A DNA stretch of 64,000 nucleotides from Methylobacterium gnaphalii (GTDB taxonomy: Bacteria; Pseudomonadota; Alphaproteobacteria; Rhizobiales; Beijerinckiaceae), in contig NZ_BJZV01000013.1 of the NCBI RefSeq assembly GCF_007992215.1, positions 101,296 to 165,295 on the forward strand. Reading direction: 5' to 3'. A program made the position numbers and the translations under genes. Under the pieces are notes generated by a model that was not told the DNA's origin, did no database searches, and worked only from the letters and a program-made list of their open reading frames with translations. Position 1 is the first letter of the stretch; each line of letters starts with the position of its first letter. This document shows positions 27,132 to 34,883 of the stretch, one piece after another.

Positions 27132-27374
27132 CGCCCTGCTATCGGCGAGCCGAGCCAAGTCTCTGTCGAGTTCTAGTAATGTCATGTCCAGCAGCACGTG
27201 TAGGCGAAAGGACGCTGTAGACGGCAATTGCTTCTTGGCGCTCAAACAAAGCTGCCTGACGGCCTCGATCCCTTTTCTATCTTTTGTATTCAGAATAACC
27301 TCCCGATTTGCCTGAGCCCACTTAAGAACAAGATAGTTTGGAGGAAATCGTTCACTTCTGACACTAAAAAATCC
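27126..27374 (-). other. Open minus-strand frame without a start, possible gene remnant
   Basis: Between a stop at 27375-27377 and the TGA at 27126-27128 the minus strand is open for 82 codons but lacks ATG or GTG near its beginning. The translation has the look of a real helical protein: KWAQANREVILNTKDRKG, AVRQLCLSAKKQL, LLDMTLLELDRDLARLAD. A short GTG-started frame (MSEVNDFLQ...) overlaps its 5' part in another register, so one frameshift would join them. No family is recognised. The region is AT-richer than its surroundings. Confidence 0.3.
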
Positions 27375-27377
27375 TTA

Positions 27378-27927
27378 AGTCAGACCTAAAAATATCGAAA
27401 AAATTGCAGAAACGTATATCTTAGCTGTCCATTGATTGAAATGAGCCGTAGCGAGCGGCAGATGGACCCAGAAAAGCATCTTACTTTTCCAAGACATCGC
27501 ACTATATACTTGTACACACTCATGGCTAAGCGGATGCGAGCCGGAAATACTCCCCGATAACGCCATTTACACGAACAACGGTGGCCGACGCCAAGTGTCG
27601 GTTCGCGACAAGCTCGCTCATAGGGACAGGCCGATCTGCTCACCGATGAGGGAGCGACTGGTTGCTGCGCATCTTCGCAGGTCGGCCGGTCATACGACGA
27701 AAATCGATCGGTCAGGCCACATGGTACTACCGGCCATGCTCACCCGCTGACGGCGCGACGCATCCTGTTGCTGCACCGGTCATTCATCGCGGCAGCGTGG
27801 GGCATGTCGGCCTAGGTCTCGACATGCCGTGAATCAGCAACGAAAACCTTTGAAGAGGCTGGCTCTCGCGTTTCCCCGTGACCGAAACCGAACTAGCCTC
27901 GGCGGCATCTCACGGAGGGTTTGCCTC
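27378..27927. other. Intergenic region with no supported gene
   Basis: About 550 bases between the possible remnant and the Usp gene. The left half is AT-rich (TAAAAATATCG, ACTATATACTTGTACAC) and the right half returns to high GC. Short open frames on both strands have neither ribosome-binding sites nor familiar motifs. I see no tRNA, transposase motif or clear repeat. Confidence 0.5.
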
Positions 27928-28791
27928 ATGAAGGCTCTGCTGGTTCCGATCGCCCTGCATGACGCCCTACCCTCGGTGTTTCAGACGGCGCTTCTCGTCG
28001 CTCAGCGTTTCGGCAGCGTGATCGAGGGGGTGTCGCTGCGGCCAGCCCTCGCGGAATATGTGCCGGTCGACATGGTCGGCGGCATGACCTGGTTGAGGGA
28101 CGAGGAGGCCGACCGTGCCGAGGCCGAATCCGCAGGTCAGCGCTTTGTCGCCTTCATGGAAAGCGCTGGATTGCCGCGCCGGGACCCGGTCGGCTCCTGC
28201 GCACCCGAAGTTGCTGTGAGCGCCGGCCCCCGCTTCCGATGGCGGAACGATGCACCACCCGGTGACGCCTTCCTCGGCCAGTATGCCCGCCTGTTCGCGG
28301 CCACGATTGTCGGCAGGCCCGGCGCGGACGACGCGGCGCCGAGGATGACCACCGTCGAGACGGCGCTGTTCGAAAGCGGTCGCCCGATTCTGCTCGCGCC
28401 GCCGCGACCACCTTCGTCGCTCGGCGAGTCGATCATCATCGCCTGGAACGGCTCGACCGAAACCGCCCGCGCCGTGGCCTTCGCCATGCCGTTCCTCCGC
28501 CGCGCCCGACGCGTCATGGTGCTTAGTGCCGAGGGAGGCATGGTGCCTGGCCCCAGCGCCGAGGAGGTGGCGCGGTCATTGGCCTGCGAGGGGATCGAGG
28601 CATCCCACAGGGCGCACCCGGCCGGCCGGCTGACGCCCGGAGAGATCTTCCTCGAGGAGGCCGCGACGTTCGGGTGCGATCTCCTGATCAAGGGCGCCTA
28701 CACGCAGAGCCGGTTGCGGCAGATGATCTTCGGCGGTCCAACCAGCCATATCCTGTCGCATGCCCAGCTCCCGGTGCTGATGGCGCACTAA
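27928..28791 (+). CDS. Universal stress protein (double-domain UspA family)
   Basis: A 287-residue protein starting at the ATG at 27928, seven bases after GGAGGGT. The first half (MKALLVPIALHDALPSV) is a diverged Usp domain. The second (SIIIAWNGSTETARAVAFAM to the end) has the nucleotide-binding pattern Gly-x2-...-Gly-Gly-x-Ser/Thr in KGAYTQSRLRQMIFGGPTSHIL. Such tandem proteins are induced by stress and often bind ATP. The frame is open upstream to 27829 but the added residues are not family-like. It is a single-gene unit. Confidence 0.88.
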   Translation: MKALLVPIALHDALPSVFQTALLVAQRFGSVIEGVSLRPALAEYVPVDMVGGMTWLRDEEADRAEAESAGQRFVAFMESAGLPRRDPVGSCAPEVAVSAGPRFRWRNDAPPGDAFLGQYARLFAATIVGRPGADDAAPRMTTVETALFESGRPILLAPPRPPSSLGESIIIAWNGSTETARAVAFAMPFLRRARRVMVLSAEGGMVPGPSAEEVARSLACEGIEASHRAHPAGRLTPGEIFLEEAATFGCDLLIKGAYTQSRLRQMIFGGPTSHILSHAQLPVLMAH

Positions 28792-28874
28792 ACCCGCCCC
28801 CACCTTTCGGCCATCCGGCATGCCTGGAGTGCGACACAGCCACGCCATTGCAAATGGTGCGCGCGCAATCTAAC

Positions 28875-28909
28875 TTGCTGATAAGTCTTGAGTTTTTAAG
28901 AATTCTAAA
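28875..28909 (+). promoter_or_regulatory. Promoter of bfd-bfr with overlapping Irr-like box
   Basis: TTGCTG (28875-28880), 16 bases, then TAAGAA (28897-28902) fits a promoter. Across its -10, TTTTTAAGAATTCTAAA (28893-28909) matches the Irr iron-control-element pattern TTTAGAA-YNR-TTCTAAA at all but three constrained positions. Irr would block transcription when iron is scarce, fitting control of iron storage genes. The box pattern is recalled from the rhizobial literature and the assignment is inference. Confidence 0.5.
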
Positions 28910-29030
28910 CTGCGATCGGGACACTGGGCCGGCTTGGAACTGCCATGAAGTCGCACCAAATTGACGTCATAGGCATTTCCATCGCGCACGATTCGATCGT
29001 CCCTAACCCGACGAGCCCGCGGCCGAACGC

Positions 29031-29306
29031 ATGATCGTCTGTTCCTGTAACGTCCTCTCGGATGGCCAAGTCCGTGGTTGCGTCACGCCGGGTCCCGGCT
29101 GCCCGCGAACACCTGCGCAGGTCTATGCTTGCCTCGGATGCAGCGCGAAATGCGGGCGCTGTGCGCGCACCATCCGCGCCATCATGCAGACGGCCCTGAT
29201 GGAAGCAGGGGCCGATGCACATGCCTCATGCGCAACGAGCTGCTCGACCCCTTGCAGTTTGGGACAGTTCCAAACTACAGAGAACCTCGAAGAGGTCGCA
29301 GCCTAG
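29031..29306 (+). CDS. bfd: Bacterioferritin-associated ferredoxin with Cys-rich tail
   Basis: A 91-residue [2Fe-2S] protein. Cluster ligands by family alignment are Cys4 and Cys6 (VCSCN) and Cys41 and Cys44 (CGRC). Bfd reduces the haem of bacterioferritin and so releases stored iron. The usual protein stops soon after residue 65. This one continues with HASCATSCSTPCSLGQF, adding three extra cysteines, followed by an acidic end. Two more Cys (34, 37) lie before the cluster pair. bfr follows after 50 bases. Confidence 0.9.
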   Translation: MIVCSCNVLSDGQVRGCVTPGPGCPRTPAQVYACLGCSAKCGRCARTIRAIMQTALMEAGADAHASCATSCSTPCSLGQFQTTENLEEVAA

Positions 29307-29356
29307 ACGTTCCGTCGCACCAGCTACGACCCTCCCATACGAGAGGAGAGTAGCGA

Positions 29357-29854
29357 ATGAAGGGCGATGCCAAGGTCATCGAGTATCTCAACCGGGGCCT
29401 ACGCAGCGAGCTGACCGCCGTGAGCCAGTACTGGCTCCATTTCCGCATGCTCAACGATTGGGGCTACGTCGAGCTCGCCAAGTTCTGGCGCAAGGAATCG
29501 ATTGAGGAAATGAACCACGCGGACCGGTTCATCGACCGGATCCTGTTCCTCGACGGCTTCCCGAACCTGCAGGAGCTCGACCCGCTGCGGATCGGCCAGA
29601 ACGTCCAGGAAATCATCGAGTGCGATCTCGCCGCCGAGAACGAGGCGCGCGCGCTCTATCTCGAAGCTGCGAAGTACTGCGAGTCGATCAACGATCGCGT
29701 CTCGAAGAACCTGTTCGAGCTGCTCGCGACCGACGAGGAAGGCCATATCGACTTCCTCGAGACCCAGCTCGACTTGATCGGCCAGATCGGCCTGCCGCTC
29801 TACGCGCAGAAGCACGTCGGCGGATTGGAGCAGATCCAGCCCGAGCAAGATTGA
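29357..29854 (+). CDS. bfr: Bacterioferritin
   Basis: A 165-residue haem-containing ferritin that forms a 24-subunit iron store. The ferroxidase ligands Glu18, Glu51 and His54 are visible, followed by the later Glu and EExGH ([10 protein letters not shown]) motifs. The axial haem ligand Met52 is present. The ATG at 29357 follows GAGAGGAGAG. It is co-transcribed with bfd and is followed by a strong hairpin at 29873. Confidence 0.97.
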   Translation: MKGDAKVIEYLNRGLRSELTAVSQYWLHFRMLNDWGYVELAKFWRKESIEEMNHADRFIDRILFLDGFPNLQELDPLRIGQNVQEIIECDLAAENEARALYLEAAKYCESINDRVSKNLFELLATDEEGHIDFLETQLDLIGQIGLPLYAQKHVGGLEQIQPEQD

Positions 29855-29872
29855 GATCATACAATAAGTCTA

Positions 29873-29898
29873 GCCGCGGCAGCGGGAGCTGCCGCGGC
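29873..29898 (+). terminator. Hairpin terminator after bfr
   Basis: GCCGCGGCAGC / GCTGCCGCGGC form a perfect 11-bp stem with a GGGA loop, 18 bases after the stop. There is no T-run. Confidence 0.65.
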
Positions 29899-30041
29899 CA
29901 ACCTTGCGATGGGGAAGTGACCGGCGCCGTCCGGCCGTAGCGTGATCGACGGCGGTGTGCGACATCAGGCGAAGCGAATGCCCCGGGGGCCAACAGGCTC
30001 GGCCGGGTGGCATACCGCCTGTCTCCCATGAGCGAATCCCG

Positions 30042-31148
30042 TTGAGTAAGCGCAGGTCCACACCACGCCGGGCATCCGAGACTCCCCTGGAGGACATCGG
30101 CGAGGCGCTTACGCCCAACCCGCTGCTCAAGCCCGAGCAGCGCACCGACGACATCGATCAGTCGATCCGCCCCTTAAGCCTGACCGAGTTCATCGGCCAG
30201 AGGGCTGGCCGCGCTCAGCTGAAGCTCGCGATCGACTCCGCAAAGTCGCGCAAGGATGCCCTCGACCACGTGCTCTTCGTCGGGCCGCCCGGCCTCGGCA
30301 AGACGACGCTGGCGCAGATCGTGGCACGAGAGCTCGGGGTCAACTTCCGTTCGACCTCCGGCCCGGTCATCGCGAAAGCGGGCGATCTCGCCGCCCAGCT
30401 CACCAATCTCGAAGAGGGTGACGTCCTCTTCATCGACGAAATCCACCGTCTCAACCCGGCCGTGGAGGAGATTCTCTATCCGGCCATGGAGGATTATCAG
30501 CTCGACCTCATCATCGGAGAGGGGCCGGCGGCGCGCTCGGTGAAGATCGAGCTCCCGAAATTCACCCTCGTCGGCGCCACGACCCGCGCGGGCCTGCTGA
30601 CGACGCCGCTGCGCGACCGCTTCGGCATCCCGATCCGGCTCGAATTCTACGATATCGACGAGTTGGAGCAGATCGTGGCCCGCGGCGCGCGCGTGCTCGG
30701 CCTGCCGATGGCGGCGGAGGGCGCCAACGAGATCGCCAAGCGTGCCCGCGGCACGCCGCGCATTGCCGGCCGGCTGCTGCGCCGGGTGCGCGACTTCGCC
30801 GTGGTCTCGGAGGCCGAGAGCGTGACGCGTGCCGTCGCCGACCGTGCGCTGAAGCTCCTCGACGTGGACCCGGCAGGGCTCGACGTAATGGACCGCAAGT
30901 ATCTGACGATGATCGCCTCGTCCTTCGGCGGCGGCCCCGTCGGCATCGAGACTATCGCCGCAGCGCTCTCCGAGCCGCGCGACGCCATCGAGGACATCAT
31001 CGAGCCCTACCTGATCCAGAAGGGCTTCGTGCAGCGCACGCCCCGCGGACGCGTGCTCACCGCCCATTCCTTCCGGCATCTCGGATTGGCCGAGCCGAAA
31101 CGCGATTCCGGCACGCAGTTCGGCTTCTTCTCCGACGACGATACCTGA
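30042..31148 (+). CDS. ruvB: Holliday junction branch migration helicase RuvB
   Basis: A 368-residue AAA+ motor that drives branch migration with RuvA and hands the junction to RuvC. Walker [10 protein letters not shown], Walker [11 protein letters not shown], sensor 1 [10 protein letters not shown], the arginine-finger region PLRDRFG and the C-terminal winged helix ([17 protein letters not shown]) are all present. The frame is open to 29955. The TTG at 30042 ([10 protein letters not shown]) is the most likely start, although the site before it is weak. ruvA and ruvC are not adjacent, so the usual ruvCAB order is broken here. Confidence 0.93.
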   Translation: MSKRRSTPRRASETPLEDIGEALTPNPLLKPEQRTDDIDQSIRPLSLTEFIGQRAGRAQLKLAIDSAKSRKDALDHVLFVGPPGLGKTTLAQIVARELGVNFRSTSGPVIAKAGDLAAQLTNLEEGDVLFIDEIHRLNPAVEEILYPAMEDYQLDLIIGEGPAARSVKIELPKFTLVGATTRAGLLTTPLRDRFGIPIRLEFYDIDELEQIVARGARVLGLPMAAEGANEIAKRARGTPRIAGRLLRRVRDFAVVSEAESVTRAVADRALKLLDVDPAGLDVMDRKYLTMIASSFGGGPVGIETIAAALSEPRDAIEDIIEPYLIQKGFVQRTPRGRVLTAHSFRHLGLAEPKRDSGTQFGFFSDDDT

Positions 31149-31181
31149 GCACGTCGTGCGCGTGGCGATCTGCGGCGGGGA

Positions 31182-31859
31182 TCAGCCCTGCCGCTGCGCC
31201 TGGGTCACCGCCACGTGGATCAGCTCGGCCAGCGTGCGCACGCCGAGCTTCTGACGCATCTGCGAGCAGGCGTTGGTGACGGTCTTGTAGCTGACCGACA
31301 GTTCCGAGGCGATGGTGCCGTAGGATTTGCCCTGGGCGAGCCGCGACAGGATCTGCTGCTCGCGCGGCGTCAACTGAGTCTCCGGCGCGCGGCGCGGGTC
31401 GGCCCTGAGCATCGCCACTTCGGTGGCAAGCCGGCGGTCGAGATAGACCTCGCCGATGCGCACCTGCTCGAAGGCCTGGAACAGCTCGTTCGAGGCGTGA
31501 TCCTTGAGCACGTAGCCGAGCGCCCCGGCCTCCAGAGCGCGCGAGACGATGACCGGATCGTTGTGCATCGAGAAGACGAGGATGCGCGTGCTCGGCTCGA
31601 CGGCCCGCATGCGCCGGATCAGGCCGAGCCCGGCGAGGCCGTTACCCTGGAAGGTCAGGTCACAGATGACCACGGGCGGCCGCAGGCGGAAGAAGGCGCG
31701 GTAACCCGACACGACGCCGGTCGCCTCGGCGACGGTCTCGATGCCGGCATCTTCCAGCACGCGCCGGCATCCCTGCAGCACGATTGGATGGTCGTCGATG
31801 ACGAGCACCGGCAGCAGGGCGCGGGTCTTGGTCGGGTCGGGGCGGGTCAGGGCGTTCAT
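31182..31859 (-). CDS. NarL/FixJ-type response regulator
   Basis: A 225-residue regulator. The receiver has the acidic pair D22-D23 (VLVIDDHP), phospho-acceptor D67 (VICDLTF) and Lys in VLKDHAS. A LuxR-type helix-turn-helix fills the C-terminus (LTPREQQILSRLAQGKSYGTIASELSVSYKTVTN). It begins 13 bases after the histidine kinase gene, so kinase and regulator form a two-gene operon. The targets are unknown. The frame extends upstream to 32045 but the ATG at 31859 is right for the family. Confidence 0.92.
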   Translation of the reverse strand: MNALTRPDPTKTRALLPVLVIDDHPIVLQGCRRVLEDAGIETVAEATGVVSGYRAFFRLRPPVVICDLTFQGNGLAGLGLIRRMRAVEPSTRILVFSMHNDPVIVSRALEAGALGYVLKDHASNELFQAFEQVRIGEVYLDRRLATEVAMLRADPRRAPETQLTPREQQILSRLAQGKSYGTIASELSVSYKTVTNACSQMRQKLGVRTLAELIHVAVTQAQRQG

Positions 31860-31872
31860 GGTGCTGGCACGT

Positions 31873-33354
31873 TCAGGACGAGGGCGGGGCGGGCGGATCC
31901 TCGGACCGGACATCCTCGGCTTCCTCGGGCTCGATGGGGATGGCAATTCGCACAACCGCTCCGGGAGCTGCATTGTCAAGCGTGAAGCTGCCGTCGAGGG
32001 CCTCGACGCGCTCGCGCATTCCGGACAGGCCCAGTCCGGTGCCATGTCCGGGTTTCAGTCCGCTGCCGTCGTCGCGGATCTCGACATGCAGGGTCGCAAT
32101 GCCCCGGCCCGGCTCGCGACTCTCCCTGGCCTGCGCCGAGACATGGGTCGCGTTGCCGTGGCGCACGGCGTTGGTCATGCTCTCCTGGATACAGCGGAAC
32201 ACGGTCAGGTCGACGAGATCGCCGTAGCAGCGGGCCAGCCCCTCGAAACGGCCCTCGAAGGCCGTGCCGGGATGGCGGCGCCCGAAATCCGCGAGCAGCA
32301 GGTAGAGGCATTCGGCCAGCGGCACCTGTCCGAGGGCATGCGGACGGAGCCGGTTCAGGAGTTCGCGGTTGCGCGCCTGGACTTGGGCGACGATGCCGCT
32401 GATCTCAGCGGCGCGCGCCGCGAGCTTGCGGCGGTCGGGCGCGTTCTCGCCTTCCGCGATCCGCGCGACGGAGGCGGCATTCGCCTCCAGCGCGAACAGG
32501 CACGGGCCGAATTCGTCGTGCAGTTCGAGGGCGATGCGGCGCCCCTCATCGTCCTGCGCCGTGAGCAGTTGCCGATTGAGCCGGCCATTGGCGGCGCGGG
32601 CCTCGGCGAGAGCGCCGGCGACTCTGTTGAAGCGCTCGGCAATCACCGCCAGCTCGCGCGAGGCCGGAAGATCGAGATGCGCGGTATAATCGTGCCGCTC
32701 GAGGCGGGTCAGGCCGTCGGCGAGGCGTTCGAGGGGCTTCAGGACGCGCCCGAAGGCGATCGTGAGCGCGGCCAGCACGGCGAGGTTGAGCAGCAGGCTC
32801 GCCAGCGACAATGACACTGCGTAACCCCAGACCTCGTCGATCTCGTCCAGGGGTTCGGCCGTGACCACCGCCTTGCCGATGGGGTTGCCGTTCACAACGA
32901 TCGGCAACTCGTGCTGCTCGGGCGGCGGGGCGATCAGCGCCACGAACCAGGCGGGGGCGACGTGGTCGTCGCGCCGCAGGTCCGGCAGCACGAAACCGAT
33001 GCGCTCGCCGGCAGCGTCGAACACCGCGACCCGCACATGTCGCAGGGTTTGCAGGCGCAGATCGAGCGTATGAAGTAGGTTCTCCGGCGTGGGGTTGCGC
33101 GCCATGCGAATGGTATCGGCGACGAGCGGCTCCACCGTGGCCCGCGTCGCGTTCATCTCCACCTTCACGGCCGAGCGCGCGTTCAGCACCAGCACCGCGC
33201 AGCAGACAATCGCTGCGATCACGTCGATGGCAAGCACCACGACGACGAGCCGCGTGCGTGTCGGCAGGCTCGCCCAGACCGAAGCGCGGCCAGGCATCGC
33301 ATCCCGCTCCGCGTCCCGGTGCTCGAACTCCGCGCTCTTCGGCATCATGGTCAT
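31873..33354 (-). CDS. Sensor histidine kinase (HisKA_3 type)
   Basis: A 493-residue inner-membrane kinase. Membrane helices at about 36-57 and 177-201 enclose a periplasmic sensor of some 120 residues. A HAMP domain follows (203-255), then the phosphorylation site His279 in LELHDEFGPCLF, and a HATPase domain with N box (ESMTNAVRHGNA) and G boxes (DDGSGLKPGHGTGLGLSGM). The HDEFG-type site resembles the MoxY/FlhS class of methylotroph kinases, but that link is a guess. It starts at the ATG at 33354, and the regulator gene follows directly. Confidence 0.92.
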   Translation of the reverse strand: MTMMPKSAEFEHRDAERDAMPGRASVWASLPTRTRLVVVVLAIDVIAAIVCCAVLVLNARSAVKVEMNATRATVEPLVADTIRMARNPTPENLLHTLDLRLQTLRHVRVAVFDAAGERIGFVLPDLRRDDHVAPAWFVALIAPPPEQHELPIVVNGNPIGKAVVTAEPLDEIDEVWGYAVSLSLASLLLNLAVLAALTIAFGRVLKPLERLADGLTRLERHDYTAHLDLPASRELAVIAERFNRVAGALAEARAANGRLNRQLLTAQDDEGRRIALELHDEFGPCLFALEANAASVARIAEGENAPDRRKLAARAAEISGIVAQVQARNRELLNRLRPHALGQVPLAECLYLLLADFGRRHPGTAFEGRFEGLARCYGDLVDLTVFRCIQESMTNAVRHGNATHVSAQARESREPGRGIATLHVEIRDDGSGLKPGHGTGLGLSGMRERVEALDGSFTLDNAAPGAVVRIAIPIEPEEAEDVRSEDPPAPPSS

Positions 33355-33807
33355 CGGCGCGGCAATCAGATCGCCGTCCTGTCCGTTCGCGCGCAGTCGA
33401 CCGGGATATTTCGGCAATCGATCATCGGATAAGTCACTTGTTTCCTTGCTGTTTCCGCTCGGTCTGCAACCTTGCCGATCGCCGGGGGGATGTCCATGTC
33501 GCAGACTGTGCGGACGCACTGATGATTCTCTTAAAGACGTCCCAAGCCGCGAGTGGTGCGAGCGATCGGCCCAGCGGCTGCGCCCGAGTCGAGCCCGGGC
33601 GATTGTAACAGCGGCGAGACTCTCGCCGCGCACCATCTCGGGATCACTCAAGTGCAGGGCAGTGACCCTTTCTTAATCGAGACAGCCTAGATCAGTTTTT
33701 GTGTAAATGCTGAACCGCGACGACTTCGCTCGGCGCTTCAGACATCTTGTGGCCGCAATGTCGGGGTCGAGTCGTTGCCATTGTACAACGTTCGCGAGTC
33801 CGATCTG
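33355..33807. promoter_or_regulatory. Divergent intergenic region with a palindrome at 33611-33629
   Basis: About 450 bases between the minus-strand kinase gene and the plus-strand Pro/Ala-rich gene. No gene is supported. The one clear structure is GCGGCGAGA-c-TCTCGCCGC (33611-33629), a perfect 9-bp inverted repeat with a single central base, which could be an operator for a dimeric regulator. The DNA near 33660-33720 (TTTCTTAATCGAG, TTTTTGTGTAAATG) is AT-rich and may hold promoters. Confidence 0.4.
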
Positions 33808-34674
33808 ATGACGGTGAACATCGATCCGTCCGAGGTCCGAGCCCGTACCTCCGCCATGCCTGTGGCTGCGAAGGCGCGCCGGCGGCTTCCGCTGCGCGCG
33901 ATGCTGATCGGCGGCCTCGGCGGCGCCGGGTTGATCGCCTTCACCGTTGGCGCCTTCTCGTTCTTCTCGACGCTCGCCGATCCGCGCATCCGCATATCCC
34001 GGCCGATGCCGGTCGCCGCGTTGATGCCCGACCTGAAGGACGGCCTGCCGGAGCTCGTCGAGGGGCCCGTGCAGAAGTCGGCGACGTTCAACCTTCCGCG
34101 GCCCGAGACTGCCGAACCTGCTCCGGCGCAGCCAGCCCCCGTCGAGCAAGCCGCCACGCCGCCGGCCGCCGAGCCCGCGCCGGTCGAACACGCAGCCTTC
34201 GATCCGCAAGCTCCGGCCTTGCGCAGCGGCACGACACCGCCGCCGATCCAGAACGCCCCGACCGTCCCGGCCACGCGCACCGTCGCCGTGGTTGCGCCCC
34301 CGGCCCGGCCCGCGGCGACGATCCCGCCAGCCCGCACCGAGACGGTGAAGGCGAAGCCGGTTCAGGCGAATGCCGTCGCCGCAGTCGCCCCGAGCCGGGA
34401 GGCCGAGCCCCTTGTGGAGCCGGCCTCGACCGCGACCGTGTCATCTCCGGCCGCGGTCCAGCCACCTCGCAAGCCCGTCGCCGCCAAGCCGGCTGTCCAG
34501 AAGACGGCGGCACGGAAGACCCCGGCAGCGAAGACAGTGGCGGATGCCGAGCCTGCGGCCGCCGGCACGCCCGCCGCCACAGCGTCCGACGATTCCGACA
34601 TCCCGGGCGCCCAGCAGCTCCGGGCCGGCGTCAAGGCGATCACGGGCCTCTTCGGCGGCGACAAGGACGAGTAG
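33808..34674 (+). CDS. Pro/Ala-rich single-span membrane protein
   Basis: A 288-residue protein. A 38-residue cytoplasmic lead ends in AKARRRLPLRAML, then comes one membrane helix (about residues 36-60, LIGGLGGAGLIAFTVGAFSFF). The rest is a long Pro/Ala/Val-rich low-complexity region with repeated PAPVE units. The final part (SDDSDIPGAQQLRAGVKAITGLFGGDKDE) looks folded and ends acidic. No family is recognised. The layout suits a periplasm-spanning tether. Start chosen at the ATG at 33808, with a TTG at 33775 as an alternative. Confidence 0.65.
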   Translation: MTVNIDPSEVRARTSAMPVAAKARRRLPLRAMLIGGLGGAGLIAFTVGAFSFFSTLADPRIRISRPMPVAALMPDLKDGLPELVEGPVQKSATFNLPRPETAEPAPAQPAPVEQAATPPAAEPAPVEHAAFDPQAPALRSGTTPPPIQNAPTVPATRTVAVVAPPARPAATIPPARTETVKAKPVQANAVAAVAPSREAEPLVEPASTATVSSPAAVQPPRKPVAAKPAVQKTAARKTPAAKTVADAEPAAAGTPAATASDDSDIPGAQQLRAGVKAITGLFGGDKDE

Positions 34675-34751
34675 TCGTCGCACCTTCGCCGACGGCCACC
34701 TCCTCGTCAGCCCGGAATCGCTGCCACGGCAGCGAGGGTGAAGACACGCGA

Positions 34752-34779
34752 GCCGGCGCGATCAGGGCATCGCGCCGGC
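34752..34779. terminator. Strong hairpin between convergent genes
   Basis: GCCGGCGCGAT (34752-34762) and ATCGCGCCGGC (34769-34779) form a perfect 11-bp stem with a CAGGGC loop. It lies between the ends of the Pro/Ala-rich gene and the DEAD-box helicase gene and may stop transcription from both sides. Confidence 0.5.
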
Positions 34780-34883
34780 GCTCATCGCCCCCGAACTCGC
34801 AAGTCTGTGACGCCGCGGGGCCGTACTCAGGTGTGGGACGGCCTGCCCGTCAGACGCCCGCGCAGGCGATCGACGTCTCGTCG

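Noticed and set aside
27386..27643. 85-codon minus-strand frame as an orphan gene
   Set aside because: No ribosome-binding site, Cys/Arg-rich irregular sequence, no motif.
27570..27830. Possible transposase remnant
   Set aside because: I compared the frames with IS5/IS110-like motifs and found no DDE or RuvC-type signature and no terminal repeats.
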